DNA of 43,227 bases from Hypsibius dujardini (lineage: Eukaryota > Tardigrada > Eutardigrada > Parachela > Hypsibiidae), in NCBI GenBank assembly GCA_001579985.1, contig LRSR01013115.1, forward strand, positions 1 to 43,227. The letters run 5' to 3'. The stretch's first letter is position 1, and each line of letters starts with the position of its first letter. Below the pieces are notes generated by a model, which saw only the letters and a program-made list of their open reading frames with translations, was not told the origin of the DNA and did not search any database. The translations under genes were made by a program, and so were the position numbers. This document shows positions 31,269-41,706 of this stretch, in pieces.

Positions 31269-34200
31269 ATGCTTTTTTTTGTAGTGCTTTTACTGGTCGG
31301 TCGAACAGGGACTGTACCGGCGTTCAACGACTCCCATGGTACAGTAGTATCTGTTTTTTGTAATGGTGACGTGGGTTACAAGTGTTTTAACTATATTTTT
31401 CCTGCAGGTGGTGAACGAGAATACGATGTGGCGTTGTCTGTGCCGGATGACAGTTTGTTTTTTGAAGGAGACATCCTCGACGCTGAACGGTTTGAACCAA
31501 CTGACTTCATCAGGGTAAGAAGAACGTGTGTGATAGCGAAGATATACGTGGGAAGGCAACAGAAACCAGTGAAAAAAAAATTCGAACTGGTGTGTTTATT
31601 CAAATTTGGGGGTGGTCAGTTGAGCGATTTGGCGAGCAGACATTGAGTAACGCGGTGGCAACCGAACAGTGGTGGCATAGTACGTTCTGAAGCAAGAGCG
31701 TGTGGAACTTCCAGATTTAAAAAACCCCCACAATTCCACCATGTCCGAAAAGCACGCTTGTTTCGACACGAAAACGGACGTGATTGTGAAATGTATAAAA
31801 GCTTGTATCCACCAATTGCGATTCGGTCCAGCGGGTCCTAGCTTTTAAATTCAGAGACTGATGATTATCATACGCTGCGAGCCAAATGTATACGAAGAGG
31901 GGCATATAATTTGAAACGCACTTTTATTTGAGATAGTGAATGAGTTGAACGTGTCATTGTTAAAAAACTCAAAGTGAAGTTCATTCAGTGTTTCAATAAA
32001 AGTGCGTTTCAAATTATATGCCTTTCTTCGTACCCTTTTTTTAATCTATGTAAAGGCTGATCGATGCGGTGGTTACGGTTTGAGAACCCATTTCGCATAA
32101 CGAGAAGTATTGGCTGAACTGGGTGGTGATGGACCACGCCCAACAAGTCCGCATATCCAATCATTATAGCTCTTTAACTCACTAGTACCTTGCTTAGGTA
32201 GTGAGTCTATCTACCCTATTAACCCTATTCTGCTGCTACAGCTATTTACTTGTATGTAAATGTGATGTTTGTGCTATTTACTATCAATTCTATAGTTAAC
32301 ACTTTACTATATAATCATATGTTTTATTAGTTTTAGAGGCAGTTGGACTTCCTCTTTCCTTTCTACCAGTTTACTTCTCTATCCATCTTTACTTTCAGTC
32401 TAATAAACTTGTCAACTACCCACCTTCCGGTTGGTAGACCTAACAGTGGGTTAGGTCACATTTTTGACTGGGTAAAAATAGTCGTCCATCTATTGTCTAG
32501 TTTTGTGGCTGCACTTCAGCATTTGTAAGATATTTATTGATTCAATCCTTAGATTTTCGTGTACATCTCCATCGTTAAAAAATTTCCAAGATAAAGCTTC
32601 TTGCTTTTTTTAACGAAATGGGATTTCCTTAATATTGATAGAGATCTTCCGCCTCACTGACAAAGTGGGGAACGCCTAGGTCATTTTGCAACTGCGCTTG
32701 AGAACATAACCGCGTAAAGATAAGATGCTGATTGTTATCATCTTGGCTATCCGCTATTGGAAATTGGAGCGCTTCATTAATGAAACTATCTTTTGAAATT
32801 TTGTTCTGCTTTGACATGCGGCAATGGCAACCCTTGTATGGGGAACAGCTGATTGATTGATGCGTTCAGGTTTCTAGAAGTTGTTTTGATTTTCGAACTG
32901 TGCTTCAGGAGAAAATATTCCGTTGGCGCTCCTTTCCTCCGATTTTGTTTTGGTTGCACATACATTGAAGAAAAAAGATTCGACCACAAACATCCGTTGG
33001 TTTGGACGACGTAAAACCAAATACCCGTTCTGTATGCGGTTCGAAAAGGACCTTCTCGCACTTGGCGGGGACAAGCTTCCGTAACGACTATTTGTTTCAA
33101 AACTGTATTGTAATATTCAGTCGCAGAAATGATGCTGAACATTTTCCTCGCCGAATCAATTTTAAAAGCGAAAAAAGTGTTTTCTGCGTTAAAAGATTGG
33201 GTTTTTTGGCTACCTAACTAAGAGGTATCAGTTGAATTCGATATCCGAAAGCGTAACTAGCTGGTCTCTGATGTTTTCTTACAAATGTTTTATCTAAGGG
33301 GCCGAAATTCGGTTGTGAAACAGGTAAATGGCCGGCTGGGGTCGTTCCCTACGTCTTCTCCAAAACGTTCATGGGTAAGTTGCGTAGCAAATTAGACCAA
33401 AAATGCAATTTAATCACAGATAATAAACAGGTGATGACGAGAAGCGCATGTTGGTGCTGAAAGCCATGCAAGGCTTCGAGAAATCCACCTGTGTCCGATT
33501 CGTCGAGCGAAAGCAAGAGAAAGACTATTTGCAGATCTTCGCTGATTCGAACAGGTACGCGAGACAGAAATTATTTGCGTCTTACGATACAACTTCCAGT
33601 CAACGACAATTTCCAAAATAGGTGTTACTCATTTCTCGGGAGACAGATGAGCTTCAATAATCAAGGACAGCGTCTTGGTCTTAGCCTCGCTAGTAAGACT
33701 TTGCTACTATCTGTTTGCCAGTGACCATGACAGATGCCTGAACGATAACATTTGAATTCCCAACTTATTCAGAGTGCTTCACAAATGGCAGCATAGGGAT
33801 CACCCAGCATCAACTGATGCATTCTCTAGGTAAGCTGTCCACCGTGTGCTGCAATTTGTGAGGGTGTTCCAGTGGTGAATGTAACAATGTAGAAAGTTAC
33901 TTTTCGGAAAAACGACTTATACAGATTTGTAATTGCCAGTCAATGCACGGCTACACATGAAACTCTGATGAGCCCACACATTGGGAATGATATTACAGGG
34001 ATTTTTCCTAATGATGCACCGTTTTGGGTCGATCAGTTTCGATTTCTTTTTCGTGGACGTTTCAGTAAGCGAATATCCATCTCAATAACGCAAACTAAAG
34101 AGTAAACAAACATTCAACAGAATTATAAGAGAACTTTTACCGTAAACACTTTTGGTATCATGAAGTAAATGAATTTTAAATTTTTTGTCGCTGAGAAACC

Positions 34201-37200
34201 ATGAGATTCCTAATGACGCAGTTCAAGGTGTAAAGCAAAACCAGCAGACACGGGCAAAACGCGCGATGTCACACATCAGAACCCGTTTTCGACTTTTCCG
34301 ACCAGTTTGCCAAAAGTTGTTGCTTTTCTAACTGTTTTCTTACTGAATTTTGTTAGAAAAACCAATCTGTTCATTGGATTACACAGAGGATGAGGTAAAA
34401 TAGTACGTGAAATGGAAAAAATGATGTTACTTAGCACGCAAAGAAAGTTGGTAGGTATTTCAGTCAGGAAGAAGAGAAAATTAAATAATTTTGTTGGCTT
34501 TTGCGTTGTTTCTTGTGGTTGTGGCGGTGACAAATTCGCAAGTAAAAACTGCCCGGCCCGGTCATGGTTTAAATTTACACCTTAATTTTCACTGATTTCG
34601 GGGGTTCCTCCGGGGCCCCGCGCCGTGTGCATCTTCCACGCAGATTTGCAACCTTCCGGTTGTACTTAAAAATCAGTCAATGATGGTTCTATTTTTGAGC
34701 TAAAGCAGGCCAAAATCGGTCAAGCAGTTGCAGAGTTATTACAAGTTGAAGTGCCGATGCATCAATAAACCCGTTTCTCGACCTTGCATCAATAGGTAAA
34801 ATGCCTGTACCAATTTATCATTTTCATAGCTTCAGTATTCGACACATTTAAATATATTATATGACACCCTCAATAAATTGAGGAATGCCCCAGTTAAAAA
34901 AAATCGGAAAAATTAAGAAATCAAAAGTTGATTTACGAAACCAGCTGCCACTTGGGATGGCTTTCTGGGGAATAACCTGGGGGAGAAATGAAGCATGCTT
35001 TTAGTAATCCTTACTATTGGTGGAACCAAAATTCATTCGTCATTAAATTCAGCCGAATTAGAAAGATGACAAATATTAGAGGACTCCGCTTTCTTCAACA
35101 TTCACTTTGTCGGTTTGTATTTTAAAAAATGTTTCCAGATGTGAATTTTCTACACTTCGTGGTTTAGATATGTAAATTTTGAACGATAAGTAGTTGGTAG
35201 AAATATTTTGCGTTTGTTACTAGACTGAATAATATCCCCCCGCCCCTTGTGTCCAGGAAATGTTTGTAGGTGATAGTCAAATTGACTCCAGTGATAAGAT
35301 TACCGATTCGAATAAGTTCCTTGAAATTTGCAGTATTTCCGTAAGCCTAGAGTAAAGTGGAGTACTTTTATTGAAATTTTACAAAAGTTCATGGACCCAA
35401 TGTAGAAGATTTTTTCCGTGTATGTGGCGCGAATCATTCCAACTGGAATGAATCCGATAGATCTAACCTCTTCGTCGTGACAAATTTTGTACGAAAAGTT
35501 CTTGATTCTGCTTTTGATGTCCATCATGAGACCATCGTAATGTGCCCTGATATTCTTGACGCAAGCGTATGAGGCTGCATCTGCACCCTCTGAAAACCAG
35601 AAGGGCATCAAATTACGTACTAACCTCATCCCAAGTCTCCGCTAGACGTCTTCATAAGATGCCTTCTCAGACAAGGTGCTAGCCCTTATTTAGTGGCACA
35701 AAAGAGGAGAACCAGTTATACAAAGCCTGGTGAATGGTGTTCCACAGAAGACATCCACCCGCGTGCTATATTTATTTTACATTTTCAAACCACAAACTGG
35801 TTTTTTTCGCCTTATTTTCATAGATTTCTTTATTGGTCGTTGCCGTTACAGGTTTTTATCACGAACAGTCAAGGTTGGATCGAGATGAATATGTCGACAT
35901 CAACTGGCAAAATATTAAACCAGGTAAGACGATACCATTTAATGTAAAATTGATTTAATGTGCTAAAAAGGGGTACTACTCGGATTACGAACATACTATC
36001 CATATCCCTACAAAAAACAACGCAACTTGTGGCAGTGCTCTAAACTGCATGTATAATGGTCTTTGAATTATTACTTCGTTTTGTCCTTCATAGAGAACAG
36101 AGAGCAGTTCCAAAAATACCCATCCACAGCGTTCGGTGAACCCTACGATTTCGGTTCTGTTCTACATTACGGAATGTATGACTTTGCGATTGACCCGACG
36201 GTTTGGACTATTCGACCAAAGGAAAAGTACAGAGATCGAGTAATCGGCCAACGAGATGGGCTCAGCGCAACCGATATACGAAAAATAAATAAAGTGTACA
36301 ACTGCACCAAACAATTACCAACAACCACGTCGACACCAGCAGGTACTTCTTAAGCTTGGTAGTATATCTCAGGGACAGATTATTAACTTGCTTGCTGTCG
36401 TTCCCAAGGTCCATCAGACCCTCAATTCGACACGCCTCACCGCGGATGTTACTATTCCCTTGCCGGAGAGTCTCGACCTGGAAAGGGTAAATTTACCGCT
36501 GGCGACTTGAACATGACCCTTTGCACATATATCACTGTGGCGTTCGGATCCATTAAAAATGATCGGCTTACTATTGGTAGCGACCTAAACGGTAAGCATT
36601 CTGTAAGGTCACAATTTCGAAAAACATTCGGGACGATGTCATTGCTTCGTTGGATAGCCGCTCCGCTAACGGTAGCGGGTGTCCCCTCCGCCACATTGCG
36701 GAATTTTAAACTGGCTGTGCTGTCGTGTTTCTTCTCGAAAATCATTGCATGCTTGGAGTGATTTTATATCTGGATTCAAAATAATTATTCGAGGCAAGGG
36801 AATACTGTGGATTTCGAGACATTCAGAAGCTAATTTGGAGTTTAATCTATTGTACATCAATCAATCAATCGAGCGTTGGTTCCTCACTTGAATTAGCTGT
36901 ATACGCAATCAATCAATCAAAGGCTCGAGTTCTCGCTTTATCATTGTTGTTCGTACTTGCAGTTTGCGCACTATCCACGCCAGATCCGGGATCAATTTTA
37001 TCTTTAAATTTATTATATTTTAGAATTTATTATACTTTTATAATTAATTTGCTTAAGAACCTGTATTTTAGGATCTTTAAGATCAGCTGATAATTTAATG
37101 CTTTGGTATGGTTGGTCGCCGAACACACAAATCAAGCGCCATACGTTAACGCCAACTTTAACTAAAAGTTAAGGATAAGACTTAAGTTATGAGTTGGCTC

Positions 37201-38408
37201 CGAACAGATTCTAATATTAGCCACAGATAGGCTATAGCTCGCACAGCTTGAAGTTTTGTTTGTCTGACTAGTTGACACCAATTTCTAGCGACGCTGGACA
37301 AGCTTAAGGCGAGCAGGGACAACAGTAACCCTAACCTAAAGATATTCCTGAGTGTTGGGGGACCAACTGATTCGGCTACTATTAGTACAATTGCGCGGGA
37401 CGCCTCTAAGAGTCACGCGTTCGCTCGTGCAACAACTCAGCAACTCCGCAATAGTGGTCTGGACGGCCTGGATATTATGTACCAGCAGAGAGCTGGTTTG
37501 GAGTCTGCAAAATTCTTTTCTTTGATTCAGGTAAGCGAGATAGGTCTTAGGTAAGCCAATAAGATACAGATTTTTGAGACGCAACTGGGAACATAGAATA
37601 ACGAATAACGTCCGTCATTCCCGTTAAATTTGCAGTTTGGCAATGTCTCCTGGCCTCCAATAGAGTTTCCTCTCTTCTCATTGACTTCCACTGACTTCCA
37701 CAGTGATTTTTTCACTTAATTTCTCACCGGATTCACATTAAATTATCCGTTTCACGGGGTTGAAACATTTCACATTCACATTTCTGTAAACAAGAAAAGA
37801 TTCCAATAACTGAAAAAAATTCCATTGGAAGCTACAACTTCCGTGTTCTCACGAGTGCTTTTTTTGTACTGCAAAAATAGGTGAGAGAACGGCAAAAATT
37901 CCTTATTCAATAGCCTGAGAAAAATCTCAAAAATTAGATTTTTTGTCTCGTTTCGAAAAAAAAATTAAGCTGAGTGGTTTGAATAATGACCTTAAATTAC
38001 CACAATGAAAAACCTAATTAGCACGCCATTTCTTTTCCGATAGGAGGTTCGACGAGCTTTTGTAATCGAAAGTTACGAGAGCGATTCTGTAAGACTCGCA
38101 ATTTCCATTGTCGTTTTCTCGGACCCATTATTAACTGGCTCGATCAACGCCAAAGACTTAGATCCGTAAGTGATACGTACCGTGCATAAGACTGATCGTA
38201 TTTTAACTCGACAACGTGCACTCGTTACCAGATTCGTGGATATCGTTAATGTCGCGGCCTACGACTTTGCTGGCGCGGATCGCAGAAGTATCGGCCATCC
38301 CTCTCCAAGAACGCTGGGCCCTGTTGGACTGCCACAAATTAATAACATGGTACGAGTCATTAGGGCATGCGGTATCTGTTCAAGGATAAAGGTCCCGTTT
38401 ATGCACTG
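31269..38408 (+). CDS. Astacin-GH18 fusion protein, both catalytic glutamates replaced (3' end unresolved)
   Basis: Twelve exons stay in frame for 516 codons: 31269-31338, 31408-31514, 33299-33374, 33431-33554, 33622-33692, 33773-33829, 35852-35923, 36094-36342, 36409-36591, 37289-37530, 38044-38165 and 38232-38408. Residues 1-20 are a signal peptide (MLFFVVLLLVGRTGTVPA). DSLFFEGDI is the astacin propeptide switch. The astacin domain runs from KWPAGVVPYVF through STCVRFVER, CYSFLGR, KCFTNGSIGITQHQLMHSLG and GFYHEQSR to SVLHYGMYDF and VYNC. All four structural cysteines and the three zinc histidines remain, but the catalytic Glu is Gln (codon 33811-33813) and the Met-turn Met is Leu. After a PTTTSTPAG linker a GH18-like domain follows. 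A frame-preserving 12-exon structure argues for a functional secreted pseudoenzyme rather than a decayed gene. Alternatively the astacin ends at TAA 36349-36351 if the exon-8 donor is not used. Confidence 0.84.
31515..33298 (+). other. Large second intron of the astacin-GH18 gene
   Basis: A 1.8-kb intron between the propeptide exon and the first catalytic exon. It contains the 139-bp MITE at 31891-32033. No further exon with astacin similarity is seen inside it. Confidence 0.65.
31891..32033. mobile_element. 139-bp TA-flanked MITE with 50-bp inverted ends
   Basis: The left end reads TA|CGAAGAGGGGCATATAA and continues through gaaacgcacttttatt. The right end in reverse reads TA|CGAAGAAAGGCATATAA with the same continuation. 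The arms are about 50 bp and the centre about 40 bp. TA duplication and a CGAAG/CGAGG start resemble the ends of the mariner in this window, so it is probably mobilised by a Tc1/mariner-type transposase. It lies in the large second intron of the astacin-GH18 gene. Confidence 0.82.
33830..35851 (+). other. Large sixth intron of the astacin-GH18 gene
   Basis: A 2-kb intron that splits the zinc motif between HQLMHSLG and FYHEQSR, the same place as in the minus-strand astacin at 9232. A 109-codon minus-strand frame (35300-35629) follows a good acceptor (tggttttcag). It has coding-like content (VKNIRAHYDGLMMDIKSR, VRSIGFIPVGMIRAT) but no recognised family; it could be a nested exon or chance. Confidence 0.5.
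36409..38408 (+). other. GH18 chitinase-like domain segment of the fusion gene
   Basis: Exons 9-12 give about 240 residues. GCYYSLAGESRPGKGKF then DLNMTLCTYITVAFGSI matches the GH18 N-terminus (CYY...DL...LCTH.IYAFA). NPNLKIFLSVGG is the SxGG strand. SGLDGLDIMYQQ occupies the active-site strand, whose consensus is DGxDxDxE: the third Asp is Met and the acid/base Glu is Gln (codon 37483-37485). LIQEVRRAF, then VNVAAYDFAG (catalytic YD kept) and IKVPFMHWG follow the usual order of later strands. Glu-to-Gln at this site is known from insect imaginal disc growth factors, which are non-catalytic GH18 proteins. The last strands and the end are not found, so the barrel is incomplete in this model. 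Confidence 0.78.
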
Positions 38409-38579
38409 GTGAGCCAAGCGCATCAGTAGGCTATTCCTTAATATCGTGTGTTTTCGAACAAAAATGTCTGTAATCGAACTCCAAACAGAACAATACTATA
38501 CATGGTATCTGTAGAAAATATCATGGGCCATACCATAGTAATTTTAAGACAAACAATAATTTTTTCCCACGCCACAGGA

Positions 38580-38735
38580 AACAGTAAAACTCGGAAACCA
38601 AAAACGCTAATTAATTTGGCTTTCGGCAACTTATTTGAATGTTCAGAAATGGTAACCACTCCCATTAAAGAGGCATTCAAATGGACGTTACTAAAAATCA
38701 ATGGCGTCCAGGCTACCATTTTTGTCTGATTGCCT
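38580..38735 (+). repeat. Dispersed repeat, copy 2 (about 150 bp)
   Basis: Inverted relative to the copy at 30344-30500; shared blocks include ttcagaaatggtaaccactcc, caatggcgtc and atttttgtctgattgcctcg. It lies just after the last confident exon of the fusion gene, so the 93-codon open frame here is repeat-derived. Confidence 0.75.
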
Positions 38736-38916
38736 CGGAAACTTTTTTTGTATTTTTCTCGATTTTGCTATCGTTATTTCTAAACTAATTTCACTATGAC
38801 CATGCTTCACAAATGCGTCAGAATTACGTGAAACAGAGCACGATCACGCACCATGGCTGATTGTTTTATCCACCGGACTGATCTTGGGATGAACTTCTCC
38901 CCTGTAATTTGTGCAG

Positions 38917-38977
38917 TCACTCCACCGTGCTACCCTGCGCTTTACCAGAAGATAGTTCGTCCGCTTACGGTTTTTAA
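38917..38977 (+). CDS. Candidate terminal exon of the astacin-GH18 gene
   Basis: The exon at 38232-38408 ends in phase 2 (TG|gtgagc). A pyrimidine-rich acceptor (gtaatttgtgcag) at 38916 would join in phase and give CHSTVLPCALPEDSSSAYGF before a TAA. It would end the GH18 barrel early. A competing open frame in the same stretch (38849-39018, ending at a gtaagc donor) does not fit the incoming phase. Confidence 0.25.
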
Positions 38978-41706
38978 TGAAGGGCCACTAAATTCAAATG
39001 TTTTTGTGACTGCAGCGGGTAAGCAAAATTAATGACCAGCTCCCAGAGCAATAGTGCCGAAAGGGCGGCCACGGAACGGGAAAATGTCGAAAGCGGTGGT
39101 CAGTGAGGTCAGCACCATCTTTCACCCGAGAGAAGGAACGTCGAAAAGTTTACTCTAAGAATGAATAAAGTGAATTATTTAAAGCATTTGTTTTTCTCAA
39201 GACTAGCTGAGGAAGCGAAAACGAGATGAGCTACGACTAGTTTTGAATATTGTTTCGAAAATACTTGGACTTTTTCGCAAATCGGTAGTCTAGGTACGGC
39301 GCCCTGAAAGCGTAAACCAAGCCAGGGTGCGAAAAATCGGTTACTACCATATTGCGCAAAAATGAACACCCTATCGAATGAGTGGTGACCTACTTTCTTC
39401 CTGCAGTGGAGAGAGCAGCTACATTTGTTTTAAGTTATTTTATAAAATAAGTTCGCACATGGTACAGAGGCGGAGTTGCGGCAAACCGGGATAACTGCTC
39501 AATTAGGTTATTTTCCGAATGCTTTCCGTTTGCTTTCCGGATCTGAAAATGGCAAAAAAAGGTGTTGGTCTTTTGTTGTTGTTTTTTACTGAATATTTAC
39601 AACCTGATGGGTTATAACTTTATCATTTCACATTATCCCCCATGCAGTTGATATACGACCTGAGGTTAGATGTTTCAGAAGAGATATTAATGGTCAATTT
39701 TCACATTTTTGAACGAAATTTTGGAGATTTGGCTAGTTATGGGACAACGTTATATTCAAAAGCAGGGGTCAGTTTTGGTACACGCGTAGTATACCTGGCT
39801 GGCAAACGGTATGCTGATACTTCCCCAGCCGTTCCCATATATATGCTACCATGCCTATACTTTATGCTTATACTTGTACCTATGGCTGGTTGGTCACGAT
39901 CTATCTCAACTTTCCATACTTTATACTTATACTTATGCCTATGACTTTTATCCCCCACCTATCCCCACTTCCCATATACTTATACTTTATACTTATACTT
40001 TATACTTATACTTATGCCTATGACTATTATCCCCACCTATCCCCACTTCCCATATACTTATACTTTATACTTATACTTATGCCTATGACTTTTATCCCCA
40101 CCTATCCCAACTTCCCATATACTTATACTTTATACTTATACTTATGCCTATGACTAGTATCCCCCACCTAACCCCACTTACCATATACTTATACTTTATA
40201 CTTATACTTATGCCTATGACTATTATCCCCCACCTATCCCCACTTCCCATATACTTATACTTTATACTTATACTTTATACTTATACTTATGTTTATGACT
40301 AGTAGCCCTACTTATCCCCACTTCCCATATACTTATACTTTATACTTATACTTTATACTTATACTTATGTATATGACTAGTAGCCCTACTTATCCCCACT
40401 TCCCATATACTTATACTTTATACTTATACTTATGCCTATGACTATCATCCCCCACCTAACCCCACTTCCCATTTACTTATACTTTATACTTATACTTATG
40501 CCTCCGACTAGTATCCCCCACCTATTCCACTTCTCTTATACTTATACGTATGCCTAATACTAATCAGCCCCCATCTATCTCCACGTTCCTTATACTTGTA
40601 CTGCAATCTAAAAACAAAGACCATTTAAAACTTAGAAAACCTTTCCAGTATTTATTGCCGCACTGGCCCCCGTCGTGACACGTACATTTCAATATCGAAA
40701 GAAAAAGATATTGAGAGAAATAAACATGTTGCGGAGCTAAATCCAGAGTTTGATTAGGTGTAGAGACTGATACTGAAATGAAGCGAGATATCATTGACAG
40801 GTCATCGTTTTACTGGTTTTCTCCCGTGAACGATTTAAGGAACTAGAACGACTCCGATCAATCGTGCCAACAATAATACGCCTATACGACAGTCTTTGTT
40901 ATGAACTCAGACTTTATTTTTAAGAGCACGAGTTCCTCATGGTCCATATGTATGCTAATCGAGTTAATTGTTGAATCGGTCTGCATGAAAAACTTGATCG
41001 AAGCGCCCTCTACTGGGCGAATCAAAACTACTTTGGCTACGCCAACTGAATTTATCGCATACCTATCTATATGTCATCGGTGAGATCTGGTTGAATTTGT
41101 TTGGGTTAGGTTTCTAAACGTTTGATACTATGTTATAAACAGTGTGTTGATGTACGGAGACGTTGTAAGGGCCGGATGATAGAAGCTTCAACCTATTTTA
41201 TCGTTATCCAGTACAGTATGTTATTTCTGTTGCACTTATGAAACTAAAAATACGCCTTCTTCTAAGGTAAGCAGATGTGAATATCGCATCTTATCATAGT
41301 TCTTCAAAAAATGTTTTACGGAGTAGAATAGTCCATTAAAGGTCTACATATGCCAAGTAATTAAATAATATCTTGAATTTTCAACTTATTTACAGGTAAA
41401 CCCAGTTCCAGCAACTGTACTTTCAAATAAAATGTCGGGCCGGGTTCCACTATCTGAACGAAGTTTGTTTTAGTGAACTTCGCGTTGCGTTGGATGCAAG
41501 CGAGACTTTGCAGTAACAATAATGAAGAGTACCGTAATTTACTATCATCCTCAGCCCCCATTTTGATAATTCCCAAAAGCGTAAACGAAGAGGTTTGTGG
41601 CATAACAGTAACATAACAGCATGTAATACTCATGTTCAATACCCCAAAAATTAAGAGGAAAAAAAGAAAGAACTACAAGGTGGGGGTTCTTGGCGTTAAA
41701 TCATTT
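38978..41706. other. Downstream region: minisatellite and unassigned sequence
   Basis: Further GH18 exons could lie before 39.8 kb, but none was recognised. The open frame at 39642-39944 (plus) starts outside and runs into the minisatellite. A minus-strand frame at 41361-41639 (TLLGIIKMGAEDDSKL, VEPGPTFYLKVQLLEL) and a short CTCHDGGQCGNKY stretch near 40675 (minus) look mildly coding-like, but have no support. Confidence 0.4.
39840..40560. repeat. Minisatellite, unit about 60-75 bp
   Basis: Roughly ten imperfect copies built from (tatacttatactt)n, then atgcctatgacta, then tatcccccacctatcccca and cttcccata. Units differ in the number of tatactt blocks. One plus frame stays open through several units as a Tyr/Leu/Pro-rich repeat, which is most likely incidental. 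Confidence 0.92.

Noticed and set aside
33799-33829. Possibility that the HQLMH exon is a dead pseudogene fragment
   Set aside because: All flanking exons are open with consensus splice sites and consistent phases, so a maintained pseudoenzyme fits better than decay.
38448-38729. 93-codon plus frame just after the GH18 exons (ending NGVQATIFV)
   Set aside because: It overlaps the dispersed repeat also present at 30344-30500, and the incoming phase does not fit.
39851-40153. Tyr/Leu/Pro-rich 100-codon frame
   Set aside because: It is made of minisatellite units, without start context or splice signals.
40660-40700. EGF-like CTCHDGGQCGNKY stretch on the minus strand
   Set aside because: Too short, with too few cysteines and no acceptor in phase.
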